NCBI GenBank assembly: GCA_017592665.1 | Contig: JAGFNW010000059.1 | Coordinates: 1-33,887 of the forward strand | Source of the DNA: Streptosporangiaceae bacterium NEAU-GS5 | GTDB taxonomy: Bacteria; Actinomycetota; Actinomycetes; Streptosporangiales; Streptosporangiaceae | DNA: 33,887 bases | Direction: 5' to 3' | Shown here: positions 1 to 7,876 of the stretch, one piece after another | Numbering within the stretch: position 1 is the stretch's first letter | How the letters are laid out: each line of letters opens with the position of its first letter | Made by a program: the position numbers and the translations under genes | Notes under the pieces: generated by a model | What the model was told of the DNA's origin: nothing | Seen by the model: only the letters and a program-made list of their open reading frames with translations | Databases searched by the model: none

Positions 1-604
1 AGGACACGGTCAGGTCGAACACGACGTCCACGACACCGTCGACCTCACCGATGGCGTCCGCGATCCGCCTGACCTGGGACGACCGCTCGACGGTTCCGCC
101 GACGCCCACCACGCCCCGGTCCGCTGTGAAGACGAGCGCCTCAGGATCGACATCGGTCTGCTCCCGCAGCACCGCCGTGATGTCCGCGACCAGTTCGCCG
201 GCCGGGCGGGTGAACACCCGCAGCACATCGCCCTGGTGCAGCGTCCCGATGATCCGGCCCGTGACCGGGTCGATGACCGGCAGCTGCTTGATCTTGCCGG
301 CCAGCATGAGCCGCGCGGCCGTGCGAACCGGCGTGCCCGGGGTGATGGTGATAGCCGGTGAGGTCATCAGCTCACCCGCCAGCACGGCGGCCGCCTTCTT
401 GCGCAGCCCGGGCCGGCGGGGATGGGTCTCCTTCACCAGCAGGTCGTCCTCGGACACCACACCGACCGGCCTCCGGTCGGCGTCGATGACGGTCACCGCG
501 CCGACCGCGTACCGCCGCATGGCGTCCAGGATCTCGGTGAAGCCCGCATCCTGACGCACAGCGATCGCCACCCGGCCCATGACGTCCTTGACCTCGACAC
601 TCAT
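1..604 (-). CDS. CBS-pair and BON domain protein (3' end outside window)
   Basis: The start at 604 follows an AGGAGG six bases upstream. Residues about 5-125 form two CBS motifs: VKDVMGRVAIAVRQDA, then VGVVSEDDLLV, then ELMTSPAITITPGTPVR and GRIIGTLHQGDVLRV. A BON-type segment follows, ending near GVVDVVFDLTV at the window edge. CBS pairs usually bind adenosine nucleotides and BON domains are linked to membrane or ligand association, so a cytoplasmic nucleotide-sensing stress protein is inferred. It starts only four bases after the stop of the upstream tandem universal stress protein, so the two form one operon read leftwards from the promoter near 1500. In mycobacteria a CBS protein and tandem Usp proteins belong to the DosR dormancy regulon; the same pairing is seen here. 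Confidence 0.9.
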   Translation of the reverse strand, partial: MSVEVKDVMGRVAIAVRQDAGFTEILDAMRRYAVGAVTVIDADRRPVGVVSEDDLLVKETHPRRPGLRKKAAAVLAGELMTSPAITITPGTPVRTAARLMLAGKIKQLPVIDPVTGRIIGTLHQGDVLRVFTRPAGELVADITAVLREQTDVDPEALVFTADRGVVGVGGTVERSSQVRRIADAIGEVDGVVDVVFDLTVS

Positions 605-608
605 CGCA

Positions 609-1469
609 CTACCTCCTTTCGTCCGCCGCGACGACGGCCACCGGGCAGCTCGTGTGGTGCAGCACACCGTGACCGACCGAGCCGAGCAGCATCGAACCGA
701 ACGCTCCCCTGCCATGCGAGCCCACGACCACCAGGTCCGCGCCTTCCGCGGCGTCGACGAGGGCGTCGACCGGGTGCGCGCACCGCACGTCCTCGGCCAC
801 CTGCACCTGCGGGTGCTTCTCCTGGAACGGCGTCAGCTTCTGCTTGGCCATGTGGTGCTGCGCGGCGCGGATCTCATCCATGTCGTAGGCGACCTCAGGC
901 GCGTACACGTGGACCGGAGCCCGCCAGGCGTACACCGCGCGCAGCCGAACGCCGCGCCGGGCCGCCTGCTCGAAGGCATAGGCGATCGCGGGCTCGCAGT
1001 CGGGTCCGTCGTCGATGCCGACCACGACCTCGCCGCGCGGCTCGCGCTCACCGGCACGGACCACCACCACCGGGCAGGCGGCCTGCCCGGCCACGTGGAT
1101 GCTCACCGAACCGAGCAGCGCCCGGGCGAATCCGCCCAGCCCACGGCTGCCGACCACGACCTCGGCCGCGTCCGCGGCGCAGTCGCGCAGGACCTTGCCC
1201 GGATGGCCCTCCCGGACCTCGGTGGTCACGGTGATCCACGGGTGCCGTTCACGGGCCCGCTCCGCGGCGGCCGCCACGACCCTGGTTCCCTCCAGCACGA
1301 GCTGGTCGGGCATCGCGAGCGCGGACCTCGTCACTTCGTACGGCGAGCGATCCAGTGCGTACACGATCTTCAGTGTTGCGTCGATCCGGGCCGCGTCCGC
1401 GGCCGCCCACTCCACCGCGCTCAACGCGGCGGGTGAACCGTCGACGCCCACAACGATCTGATCAGACAT
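609..1469 (-). CDS. tandem universal stress protein (UspA family)
   Basis: 286 residues with two UspA domains, about 1-142 and 148-286. Each carries the ATP-binding signature G-2X-G-9X-G(S/T): GSRGLGGFARALLGS in the first and GSHGRGAFGSMLLGS in the second. Domain starts read IVVGVDGSPAALSAVEWA and VVVGIDDGPDCEPAIAYA. The ATG at 1469 was chosen over an in-frame start at 1664 because it has GGAGG about seven bases upstream and gives the family's usual N-terminus. Tandem ATP-binding Usps of this size are typical actinobacterial stress or dormancy proteins. It is the first gene of an operon with the CBS-BON gene, and two DosR-like boxes sit 55-90 bases upstream of its start. Confidence 0.95.
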   Translation of the reverse strand: MSDQIVVGVDGSPAALSAVEWAAADAARIDATLKIVYALDRSPYEVTRSALAMPDQLVLEGTRVVAAAAERARERHPWITVTTEVREGHPGKVLRDCAADAAEVVVGSRGLGGFARALLGSVSIHVAGQAACPVVVVRAGEREPRGEVVVGIDDGPDCEPAIAYAFEQAARRGVRLRAVYAWRAPVHVYAPEVAYDMDEIRAAQHHMAKQKLTPFQEKHPQVQVAEDVRCAHPVDALVDAAEGADLVVVGSHGRGAFGSMLLGSVGHGVLHHTSCPVAVVAADERR

Positions 1470-1523
1470 CTCCGGTCCTCCTTTCCTGCCTCCATGGCAC
1501 GCCAGGAGCGCGGCTCCGCCCCA

Positions 1524-1559
1524 GGGCCGTAAGTCCCACGCGTCTGGGACGGAGGGCCA
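1524..1559. promoter_or_regulatory. paired DosR/DevR-like boxes in a divergent promoter
   Basis: GGGCCGTAAGTCCC (1524-1537) and GGGACGGAGGGCCA (1546-1559) both fit the 14-bp pattern GGGAC-N4-G(T/G)CCC on one strand or the other. Their centres are 22 bp apart, two helical turns. They lie between the divergent Usp and HTH/split-barrel genes. A plausible -10 element TACGAT is at about 1587-1592. The resemblance to the mycobacterial DosR consensus GGGACTWWAGTCCC is by eye. Confidence 0.55.
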
Positions 1560-1620
1560 TATCAGCAGGCAGAAGGCATTTCCTACGATGGAGTCACCAA
1601 GCCTTGAGGAGTGATGTCCC

Positions 1621-2286
1621 ATGTCAGCCACCGCCTCACCCGGCGATCTCGCGCACCGCGTCACCCATCACCGCAACCGGCTCGGCCTGTCACGTCAGGA
1701 GCTGGCACGCCGCGCCGGCATCGCCGAAGGCTATGTCAGCGACCTCGAGGAGCAGGCCTGGCCGATCAGTGCCGAGACGTTGATGGCCATCGCGTCCGCG
1801 CTGCAGACCACCGTCGACGACCTCCTCGGCGGCGCCGCCAACCGGGCGCCCGGTCAAGGCCCGGCAATGGCACGCCCCACCCTTCAGGTGCTGTCTTCGG
1901 AGGACTGCTGGAAGCTGATCGGCTCCGGCGGCGTCGGCCGGGTGGCGTTCACCGGGCTGCGCGGCCAGACCGTTCTACCGGTCAACTACCGCGTCCACGA
2001 CGGTGTCGTCGTCTTTCGCACGCGGCACGGTGGGCAGATGGAAGAAGATCTACGTACCGGGATGAAGGACGTCGACCGAGGGATCGCCTTCGAGGTCGAC
2101 CGGATCGACGAAGCGGTCCGGGGCGGCTGGAGCGTCCTGCTCCGTGGCCCCGCCCACCTCGTGACCGACGACGAGTTCGTCCCGGTCTCGGCGGACGACG
2201 TCCAGCCCTGGGCCGGAGGAGAACGCGACCTCTACATCCAGATCACCCCCCACGAGATCACCGGCCGCCGCATCCACGCCATGTAA
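1621..2286 (+). CDS. XRE-type HTH plus FMN split-barrel (pyridoxamine 5'-phosphate oxidase-like) protein
   Basis: 221 residues. Residues about 10-68 form an XRE/Cro-type helix-turn-helix (HRNRLGLSRQELARRAGI, then GYVSDLEEQ, then LMAIASALQTTVDDLL). Residues about 88-215 form a pyridoxamine-5'-phosphate-oxidase-like split barrel (CWKLIGSGGVGRVAF, LPVNYRVHDGVVVFRTR, WSVLLRGPAHLV). GAGGAG lies nine bases before the ATG. Split-barrel proteins of this group often bind FMN, F420 or haem, so a redox- or ligand-sensing regulator is possible; DNA binding is inferred only from the HTH. It is transcribed away from the Usp operon from a shared region with two DosR-like boxes. A co-linear paralogue of exactly the same length is at 7877-8542. 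Confidence 0.88.
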   Translation: MSATASPGDLAHRVTHHRNRLGLSRQELARRAGIAEGYVSDLEEQAWPISAETLMAIASALQTTVDDLLGGAANRAPGQGPAMARPTLQVLSSEDCWKLIGSGGVGRVAFTGLRGQTVLPVNYRVHDGVVVFRTRHGGQMEEDLRTGMKDVDRGIAFEVDRIDEAVRGGWSVLLRGPAHLVTDDEFVPVSADDVQPWAGGERDLYIQITPHEITGRRIHAM

Positions 2287-2310
2287 CCGTCGTGCGCTGG
2301 TCACCCTCCT

Positions 2311-2325
2311 GGCGGCGATGCCGCC
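2311..2325. terminator. short GC hairpin after the HTH/split-barrel gene
   Basis: GGCGGC-GAT-GCCGCC is a perfect six-bp stem 25 bases after the stop at 2286. There is no T-run, as is common in actinomycete terminators. The assignment is weak. Confidence 0.35.
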
Positions 2326-2475
2326 GCACGGACTGGGCGGCGCCGCGATCCAGGGCGTCCGACATTCCATTCCAAGCGGAACAGGCCAGACCCCGGCGGC
2401 AGAAGACACTCGTCCTGGGCGAAACGTGTCCATCGGCTCTACCGGCCCAGGCCAGTTCGGATCACGCTCGTCGAC

Positions 2476-3392
2476 GTGGAACCAGCATTGGAAATCGAGG
2501 GCCTGCGTAAGGCCTACGGGAGCATCAGAGCGGTCGACGGCGTCGACCTGCTGGTGGACGAAGGTGAGATCTTCGGCATCGTCGGCCCCAACGGCTCGGG
2601 CAAGACGACCACCGTGGAATGCGCCTACGGACTGCGCCGAGCCGACTCGGGCACAATCAGGCTGTTCGGCCTGGACCCCGTCGCTCATCCCGATTCGGTG
2701 AGCCGATTGGTTGGCGTGCAGTTGCAGGATTCGGCCCTCCCGGACCGAATCAAGGTGTGGGAGGCCCTGCATCTGTTCGCGGCACTGGCCAATGAGCCGA
2801 TCGACGAGGGCCGAGTGCTGGAGCAATGGAGCCTGGGCGGCATGCGCACGGCCGTCTTCGGCCGCCTGTCGGGCGGCCAACGGCAGCGACTGCTGATAGC
2901 GCTGGCCCTGGTCGGTCATCCGAAACTGGTGTTCCTGGATGAGATGACCACCGGTTGGACCCCAATGCCCGCCGCGAGGTATGGGATCTGGTGGAGAAGG
3001 TCAGGGCCGAGGGCACCACAGTCGTTCTGGTCACCCACTTCATGGACGAAGCGCAGCGGTTGTGCGACCGCCTCGCCGTGGCGGCCGGCGGCCGAGTGAT
3101 CGCGCACGGAACACCGGCACACCTGGTGAATACGTACGGTGGCGGCACCCGGCTCCGCTTCGACATTCCCATCTCGGCGCGCCCACTGGACCTGATGCGA
3201 GTCCCGGGCGTGCTGGCGGTCACCACGCACGACGGCCAGATGGAGATCCATGGAACCGGAGCATTCCTCATCGGCGTCGGCCACGCCCTCCACGAGTGCG
3301 GCCTGTATGACGTGGAGTTGACCATCGAACAGCCCGGCCTCGAGGAGGCTTACATGAACCTGGTCGGCGACGCCACAAAGGAGGACCCCTGA
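2476..3392 (+). pseudogene. ABC-2 exporter ATP-binding protein, frameshifted at the D-loop
   Basis: Two frames together encode one complete ABC ATPase of about 305 residues. The first (from GTG 2476) has Walker A GPNGSGKTT, the signature LSGGQRQRL and Walker B LVFLDE, then loses the family sequence after MTTG. The second, open from a TTG at 2955, resumes at once with LDPNARREVWDLV (D-loop), LVTHFMDEA (H-loop) and a normal C-terminal region to 3392. Restoring one base near 2953-2955 joins them, so this is a one-base deletion. It may be a true mutation, a sequencing error or, less likely, recoding; no slippery heptamer is visible. The permease gene overlaps its last base, so the pair is an operon encoding a small-molecule exporter with unknown substrate. 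Confidence 0.85.
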
Positions 3393-4135
3393 TGCACGCG
3401 GTTCGCGCGTTGTCGTGGATCGAACTGAAACTGTTTCTCCGCGATCCACTCACGGTGGTCTTCGCTTTGGCATTGCCGCCCCTGGTGCTGTACGTCCTGG
3501 CTGAGGTCTTCGGTAACGCTCCCGACCCTGCCGTCTTCGGCGGCGCCGGCCCCACCGATTACTACGTGCCCGCCTACATCGGGCTCGTCGTGGTATCGCT
3601 GGGGATCATCGGCCTACCGGTGCACCTGGCCGCCTACCGCGAGCGCGGCGTACTGCGCAGATTCCAAGCGGTCCGGCTGCCGGTGCGCGCCCTGCTGGCC
3701 TCGCAGTTCGCGGTCCTGGTCGCAGGAGTAGCGGCCGGGTCGGCGCTGCTGATGGCGCTGGCGAAGGTCAGCTATCACGTTTCCTGGCCGTATTCCTGGC
3801 CCGGCGTGGGCCTGTCCGCGGCGCTGGGGGTGGTGGCGTTCGCCGCGATCGGCGTTCTGCTGGGCGCTGTGATGCCGACCCCGCGAGCCGCACAGGGCCT
3901 CGGCATCCTTCTGTGGTTCGGCATGATGATGCTTTGCGGTGCGGGACCACCGCCGGAAGTGCTCAGCACAGCGATGAACCGGATCGGCCAGATCCTGCCC
4001 CTGCGCCACCTCATCGTCGCGCTGCAGGACCCCTGGCTCGGAAAAGGCGTCAACTGGGCCGAACTGGCAGCACTCACCAGCATGATCGTTGTAGCCGGCG
4101 GACTGGCGGCGCTGGCCCTGCGCCGCCGCCGCTGA
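3392..4135 (+). CDS. ABC-2 type exporter permease
   Basis: 247 residues, with a cytoplasmic N-terminus (IELKLFLRDPLTVVFALALPP) followed by about six hydrophobic segments, the usual layout of ABC-2 transporter permeases. RERGVLRRFQAVRLP is the typical cytoplasmic loop after the second segment. The ATG at 3392 shares its first base with the TGA of the ATPase gene (TGATG) and is preceded by AAGGAGG, so translation is coupled. It should form a homodimer with the ATPase; because that ATPase is frameshifted, export may be lost. The substrate cannot be read from sequence. Confidence 0.9.
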   Translation: MHAVRALSWIELKLFLRDPLTVVFALALPPLVLYVLAEVFGNAPDPAVFGGAGPTDYYVPAYIGLVVVSLGIIGLPVHLAAYRERGVLRRFQAVRLPVRALLASQFAVLVAGVAAGSALLMALAKVSYHVSWPYSWPGVGLSAALGVVAFAAIGVLLGAVMPTPRAAQGLGILLWFGMMMLCGAGPPPEVLSTAMNRIGQILPLRHLIVALQDPWLGKGVNWAELAALTSMIVVAGGLAALALRRRR

Positions 4136-4205
4136 TACATCGTCATGAAAGCGAACGTGGACAGCCCGCCTGAGCCTCGTGGCCGACGGCAGCGGGTCTC
4201 TATCT

Positions 4206-4240
4206 GCCGCCTTCGTACAGACGGCTGCCCGAAGGGCGGC
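4206..4240. terminator. hairpin between convergent operons
   Basis: GCCGCCTTCG (4206-4215) can pair, with one bulged base, with CGAAGGGCGGC (4230-4240). It lies between the stops of the permease gene (4135) and the YceI gene (4243), so it could end both transcripts. Confidence 0.4.
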
Positions 4241-4242
4241 GG

Positions 4243-4953
4243 TCAGGCGCGGCGCAGGATGAGCAGGAACTCGGCCACACCCCGGTCGGCCAGCGAGCCG
4301 AGCAGGCCGTATCCCTCGGGCTGGGCGATACCCCAGTCGGCGAAGGTGACCGGGATGGACCCGGCGATCGCGATGGCGGCGCCGTCGCGGCGCGCGGACA
4401 GGGGCGCCGTCACAGGACGCGTGACACCGTGCAGGGTGAGCCGACCAGACGCGGTGACGGTGATGGCGGCGCCGGACGCGAAAGGCCCGCCGAGGGCCGC
4501 GGGCCGCGCCAAGGCGACGGTCGCGTCCGGGTGGTTTCGCGTGTCGAGGCTGATGCCGAACTGCGGCGCCGCCTTGCCTTTCCCGGAGGTCAACGTGAGG
4601 AGGCCGATCCGCAGGTCGGCATTGGTGACCTGGCCGCCGGCGATGACGACCGTGCCGGTGACGTCGCCGGTGCGGCCCACCACGTCACTGCTCATCGCCA
4701 GGACCGTCTGCTGTACCCGGAAGCCGGCCACCGAGCCGGAGGAGATCCGCCAGGTCCCGTCGAGCGGTCCGGCCGGTGCGGCGACGGAGGCGGGTAAGGC
4801 AAGCGGCGCGGGTGTCGGCTGAAGCTTGAGGGCCGCGGCGACCGCGGCCCAAGCGAGCACGACGACTACGAGGACGCCCGCGAGGATCCACCGCAGCCAG
4901 TGGCGCTTGCGCCGATTGGGTGCGGACCGGGGGGTCTGGGCGGTAGCGGTCAT
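4243..4953 (-). CDS. membrane-anchored YceI-family protein
   Basis: 236 residues. After a basic N-terminus (NRRKRHWLRW) comes one hydrophobic anchor at about 24-46, then a YceI-like lipocalin-fold domain: LDGTWRISSGSVAGFRVQ near 72, DVTGTVVIAGGQVTNADLRI, SLDTRNHPDATVALARP, ASGRLTLHGVTRPVTAPLS and a C-terminal beta strand pattern. YceI proteins bind polyisoprenoid or amphiphilic molecules in the envelope; the ligand here is unknown. The ATG at 4953 overlaps the stop of the upstream nitroreductase-like gene by four bases (ATGA), and AGGAGAG is seven bases upstream, so the two are translationally coupled. A lipid or quinone link between them is inference. Confidence 0.9.
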   Translation of the reverse strand: MTATAQTPRSAPNRRKRHWLRWILAGVLVVVVLAWAAVAAALKLQPTPAPLALPASVAAPAGPLDGTWRISSGSVAGFRVQQTVLAMSSDVVGRTGDVTGTVVIAGGQVTNADLRIGLLTLTSGKGKAAPQFGISLDTRNHPDATVALARPAALGGPFASGAAITVTASGRLTLHGVTRPVTAPLSARRDGAAIAIAGSIPVTFADWGIAQPEGYGLLGSLADRGVAEFLLILRRA

Positions 4954-5450
4954 TTCGCACTCTCCTGCTGAGCGTGGACGGTCTCGACGCGGAACGCGGG
5001 GTAGCGGGCCGCGACCGCGGCGAAGTCGGCCAGCGGCGCGTGCCGGTCGACGGGCATGTGAGGCCGGGCTCCCGGCACCGTCTCCAGGTAGCGTTTGAGG
5101 ATCGGGGCACGCTGGTCGACCGGCACCTCGACCAGGCGGACCGCTCGGGCGCGGCCGCGCCGGATGGTGGCCAGGCCGCCGGACGCGCGTATGTTCCGGA
5201 CCCAGTTGCACTCGCCGCCCAGCATCGGCACCAGATACCAGTCGCCGTGCCAGTCGGCCATGCCCAGCGGGAATCGGGTGATCCGCCCGGTGCGGCGTCC
5301 GGGGACCTCCAGGGTCACCCAGCGCCGCGGCAGCGCGCCGGTGCCGAACACTGCGGCCCACGCGCGCGCGAAACGGCGAGCGGTGGCGTTGCCGTGTCCT
5401 CCGGCGTACATGGCACGAAGATCGTCGTCAGAATAGGGCCAGTTAGCCAT
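4950..5450 (-). CDS. F420(deazaflavin)-dependent nitroreductase/quinone reductase family protein
   Basis: 166 residues with the core of the Ddn/FDOR split-barrel family: VPGRRTGRITRFPLGMADW, then WYLVPMLGGECNWVRNIRAS, then a long C-terminal part with VDQRAPILKRYLETVPGARP. Family members use reduced F420 to reduce quinones or nitro compounds; the match is to the family, not to a tested substrate. The ATG at 5450 has AAGGAG seven bases upstream and was preferred to a longer frame from 5582 that crosses the intergenic operator region. It is first in a two-gene operon with the YceI gene and is divergent from a TetR-type regulator, a common arrangement for regulator control. Confidence 0.85.
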   Translation of the reverse strand: MANWPYSDDDLRAMYAGGHGNATARRFARAWAAVFGTGALPRRWVTLEVPGRRTGRITRFPLGMADWHGDWYLVPMLGGECNWVRNIRASGGLATIRRGRARAVRLVEVPVDQRAPILKRYLETVPGARPHMPVDRHAPLADFAAVAARYPAFRVETVHAQQESAK

Positions 5451-5498
5451 CACACGCTCCTTCAGGTCGTCCGCCTCTGTCGCCTTCAGGATGCGAGA

Positions 5499-5516
5499 TG
5501 TGAAACTTGAAACACA
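5499..5516. promoter_or_regulatory. candidate TetR-type operator
   Basis: TGTGAAACTTGAAACACA has matching ends and centre (TGTG-N3-C-N2-G-N3-CACA) and lies between the divergent nitroreductase and TetR genes. It also contains the direct repeat GAAAC-TT-GAAAC. The position fits an autoregulatory operator. Confidence 0.5.
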
Positions 5517-5530
5517 GAGTCCAAAGTCCC
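5517..5530 (-). promoter_or_regulatory. DosR/DevR-like box
   Basis: On the minus strand this reads GGGACTTTGGACTC, a full left half of the DosR consensus with a weaker right half. It touches the TetR-operator candidate and is 67 bases upstream of the nitroreductase start. Confidence 0.4.
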
Positions 5531-5545
5531 ATCGATAAGGTCGGC

Positions 5546-6412
5546 ATGAGACAACAACCACCCGCTTCCGGCGGCCTTGCACGCCGCCGTCGCCGTATGT
5601 CCGACCAAGAGACCCGAGACCGGATGCTGGCCGCCGCCACCGCGATGATCAATCGCACCGGCCTGACCGTGAGCCTGGACCACATCAGCTTCGAAGACGT
5701 CATCCGCGCCGCCGGGGTCTCGCGCAGCACGGCGTACCGGCATTGGCCCTACAAGGAGCTGTTCTTCGGCGACCTGGTCAAGCAGCTGGCCGCAACCGCC
5801 GGCCCGGCGATCGTCGACGCCGAGATCCGATTGATCAAGCGGGTGCTCAGCGAACACCTCGACTGGCTCCAAACGCCCCGGCGACGACACGGCCTGGTCC
5901 TCGAACTGATCCGGCAGCTCGCGCTGCTGGACTTCCAGTCGATCCTGGCCTCGCCCGCCTGGCGCACCTATCTGGCGCTGCACGCGACGTTCTCCGGCCT
6001 GGCCGAAGGTGAGCTGCGTGATCAGATCCAGGCCGCGCTCGCGCAGGCCGAGGCCGCCCGGACGGCCCAGATCGCGCAGGCGTGGCAGCTATTGGCCGGC
6101 ATGTTCGGCTACCGGTTGCGGCCCGAGCTCGCGAGCGGCTTCGACGCTCTTGCCACCCTCCTCGGCGCGACCATGCGCGGCCTGGTCATCACCTCACTGT
6201 CCACGCCGGACGTGGCCGTCCACGAGACGGTGGCCGCCCCGTTCGGCGCCGCGGGCGAAGACGCGTGGTCGCTACCGGCCATCGGGCTCGCCGCGATCGC
6301 GACCGCGTTCCTCGAACCCGACCCCGCCGTCGACGTCGACGTCGAGTGGGACGAACAGCGTCTGGCCGACATCGGCCGCGCCCTCGACACCTGGCGGGCC
6401 TCCGGCGCGTGA
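5546..6412 (+). CDS. TetR/AcrR-family transcriptional regulator
   Basis: 288 residues, longer than the usual 190-230. The N-terminal HTH covers about residues 18-70: ETRDRMLAAATAMINRTG, then ISFEDVIRAAGVSRSTAYRHWPYKELF, where the second part is the recognition helix region. The rest is helical ligand-binding domain with an extended C-terminus. Start 5546 (MRQQPPAS) has AAGG upstream; an in-frame start at 5507 would overlap the operator. It most likely represses the divergent nitroreductase-YceI operon and itself, through the palindrome at 5499-5516; this is inferred from position. Confidence 0.88.
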   Translation: MRQQPPASGGLARRRRRMSDQETRDRMLAAATAMINRTGLTVSLDHISFEDVIRAAGVSRSTAYRHWPYKELFFGDLVKQLAATAGPAIVDAEIRLIKRVLSEHLDWLQTPRRRHGLVLELIRQLALLDFQSILASPAWRTYLALHATFSGLAEGELRDQIQAALAQAEAARTAQIAQAWQLLAGMFGYRLRPELASGFDALATLLGATMRGLVITSLSTPDVAVHETVAAPFGAAGEDAWSLPAIGLAAIATAFLEPDPAVDVDVEWDEQRLADIGRALDTWRASGA

Positions 6413-6541
6413 AGAGAGGCCTGAGTCGGCGGCCACAAGTCGGGCTTGGTGAACGGCGGGTACATGGAAGGGCGTGGCGGCCCTATCTTCGAGGATCATC
6501 GCCTCTGCCCCCTCCCGCAGCCTGCGGGTGAGTGTGGAAGC

Positions 6542-7454
6542 ATGATTCCGACACAGGACGCGGCGCGGGCAGCGGGCGAGCTGACCCGGCTCGGTGAGCA
6601 GATCGGCGAACTGTACGAGGCGACCAGGATCGCCGAGTCGACCTGGGCGACGCAGATCGAACACGTGGATCCCGGCAACCGGGCCAGCGCCCGGAATCTG
6701 GTGCACTACTGGCGCATCCGGCAAGGTGACCTGCGCGATCTGCAGCGCCGGCTCGCCGAACGCGGGCGGTCGCCCTGCTGATTCCGATCAGATCGAGGTG
6801 CGGATCACCCGGGCCCGCGCGGGCGGGTCCCGGCTGCGCGCCGGCAAAGGGATCAACCTGCCGCAGACCCCGCTGCCCATCTCGGCGCTGACCGCCAAGG
6901 ATCGCGAGGATCTGCGTTTCATCGCCGAGCACGCCGACCTGGTGGAAATATCGTTCGCCCGCACCGCCGCCGATATCGCCGAACTGCTCTCAGCGCTGGA
7001 CGAACTGGGCGATTGCCGCCTCGGCGTGATCATCAAGGTCGAGACCGTACAGGCCTTCGAGAACCTGCCGGAGATCCTGCTCACCGCCATGCGCCGGACA
7101 TGGTCCCGAGTGATGATCGCCCGCGGCGACCTGGCCGTGGAGGGCGGCTACCAGCGGCCGGCAGAACTGCAGGAGGAGATCTTGTGGCTCTGCGAAGCCG
7201 CCCACCTGCCCACCATCTGGGCGACCCAGGCGCTCGACCAGATGGCCCGCTCCGGGCTGCCCTCGCGCGCGGAGGTCACCGACGCGGCCATGGGCGTACG
7301 CGCCGAATGCGTGATGCTCAACAAGGGCCCGCACATCGGTGAGGCCGTGGCCGCCCTGGGCAACATCCTGCGCCGGATGACCGCCCACCAGGACAAGAAG
7401 AACACCCTGATGCGCCCGTTGACGTCCTGGCGGGCCCCTCGGCCCACGGATTGA
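6542..7454 (+). pseudogene. pyruvate kinase, central part deleted
   Basis: Two pieces of one gene. From ATG 6542 a 79-residue frame gives an N-terminal extension (TWATQIEHVDPGN, then ASARNLVHYWRIR, then DLRDLQRRLAERG) that I associate with an actinobacterial pyruvate kinase subfamily; it stops at 6781. From about 6783, in another frame, the C-terminal half of the TIM barrel follows: LRAGKGINLP, ADLVEISFARTAADI, VIIKVETVQAFENLP, MIARGDLAVEGGYQ, IWATQALDQMARSGLPSRAE and ECVMLNKGPHI, ending at 7454. The substrate-binding N-terminal barrel and the B domain are absent, so a deletion of several hundred bases with a frame change near 6780 is inferred. No active kinase is expected. The gene type fits the stress island around it. 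Confidence 0.8.
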
Positions 7455-7876
7455 GCTACGCACGAACGCGATGGAACGTCGCTTGTGTGGGTGATACGGG
7501 AGGTCAGCCGGCCGTCACCTCGATAGACGCACGAGTGGACGTCCCCGGTGAGTGCAATGCCCAGACGCATAGTCATCTGCCGATACCCGTCAGGCGCACC
7601 GTTCCGCGCACAAGGCAGTAGTACACGCCGCAAGGCCTGTCCGGCGGGCAGGCCGTTGCGGCCTAGGTTCGGTCAGCGGATGGGGTGCGGGCGGGATCTC
7701 CGTCCTGCTGGTCCTGGCTGCATCGGTTCCGTCGAGCCCCTACGTCATGTCGAGCGGGGGGCCGCCGAATTCCGCCATGATCGTGAACCTGGCCTGTCGC
7801 CGCCAAGCCGCTCCATGCTCGTAGAGCGTGCCGTACGGGAGCGCAACGGCTGCCCTGCCAGGTCGCGCCCGACTAT
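7455..7876. other. 422-bp stretch without a supported gene
   Basis: No frame here looks like a real gene. A minus-strand segment near 7560-7600 (DGYRQMTMRL) faintly resembles the YRR motif of integrase-core transposases, but is too short to call. The stretch separates the pyruvate kinase remnant from the convergent HTH/split-barrel gene. Confidence 0.4.

Noticed and set aside
2050-2919. Long minus-strand frame across the split-barrel gene and the exporter ATPase
   Set aside because: It runs through two recognised genes of the opposite strand and has no motifs or ribosome site.
6470-6483. GGGCGTGGCGGCCC as another DosR-like box before the pyruvate kinase remnant
   Set aside because: The key A and C of the GGGAC half are changed, and GC-rich palindromes like this arise easily by chance here.
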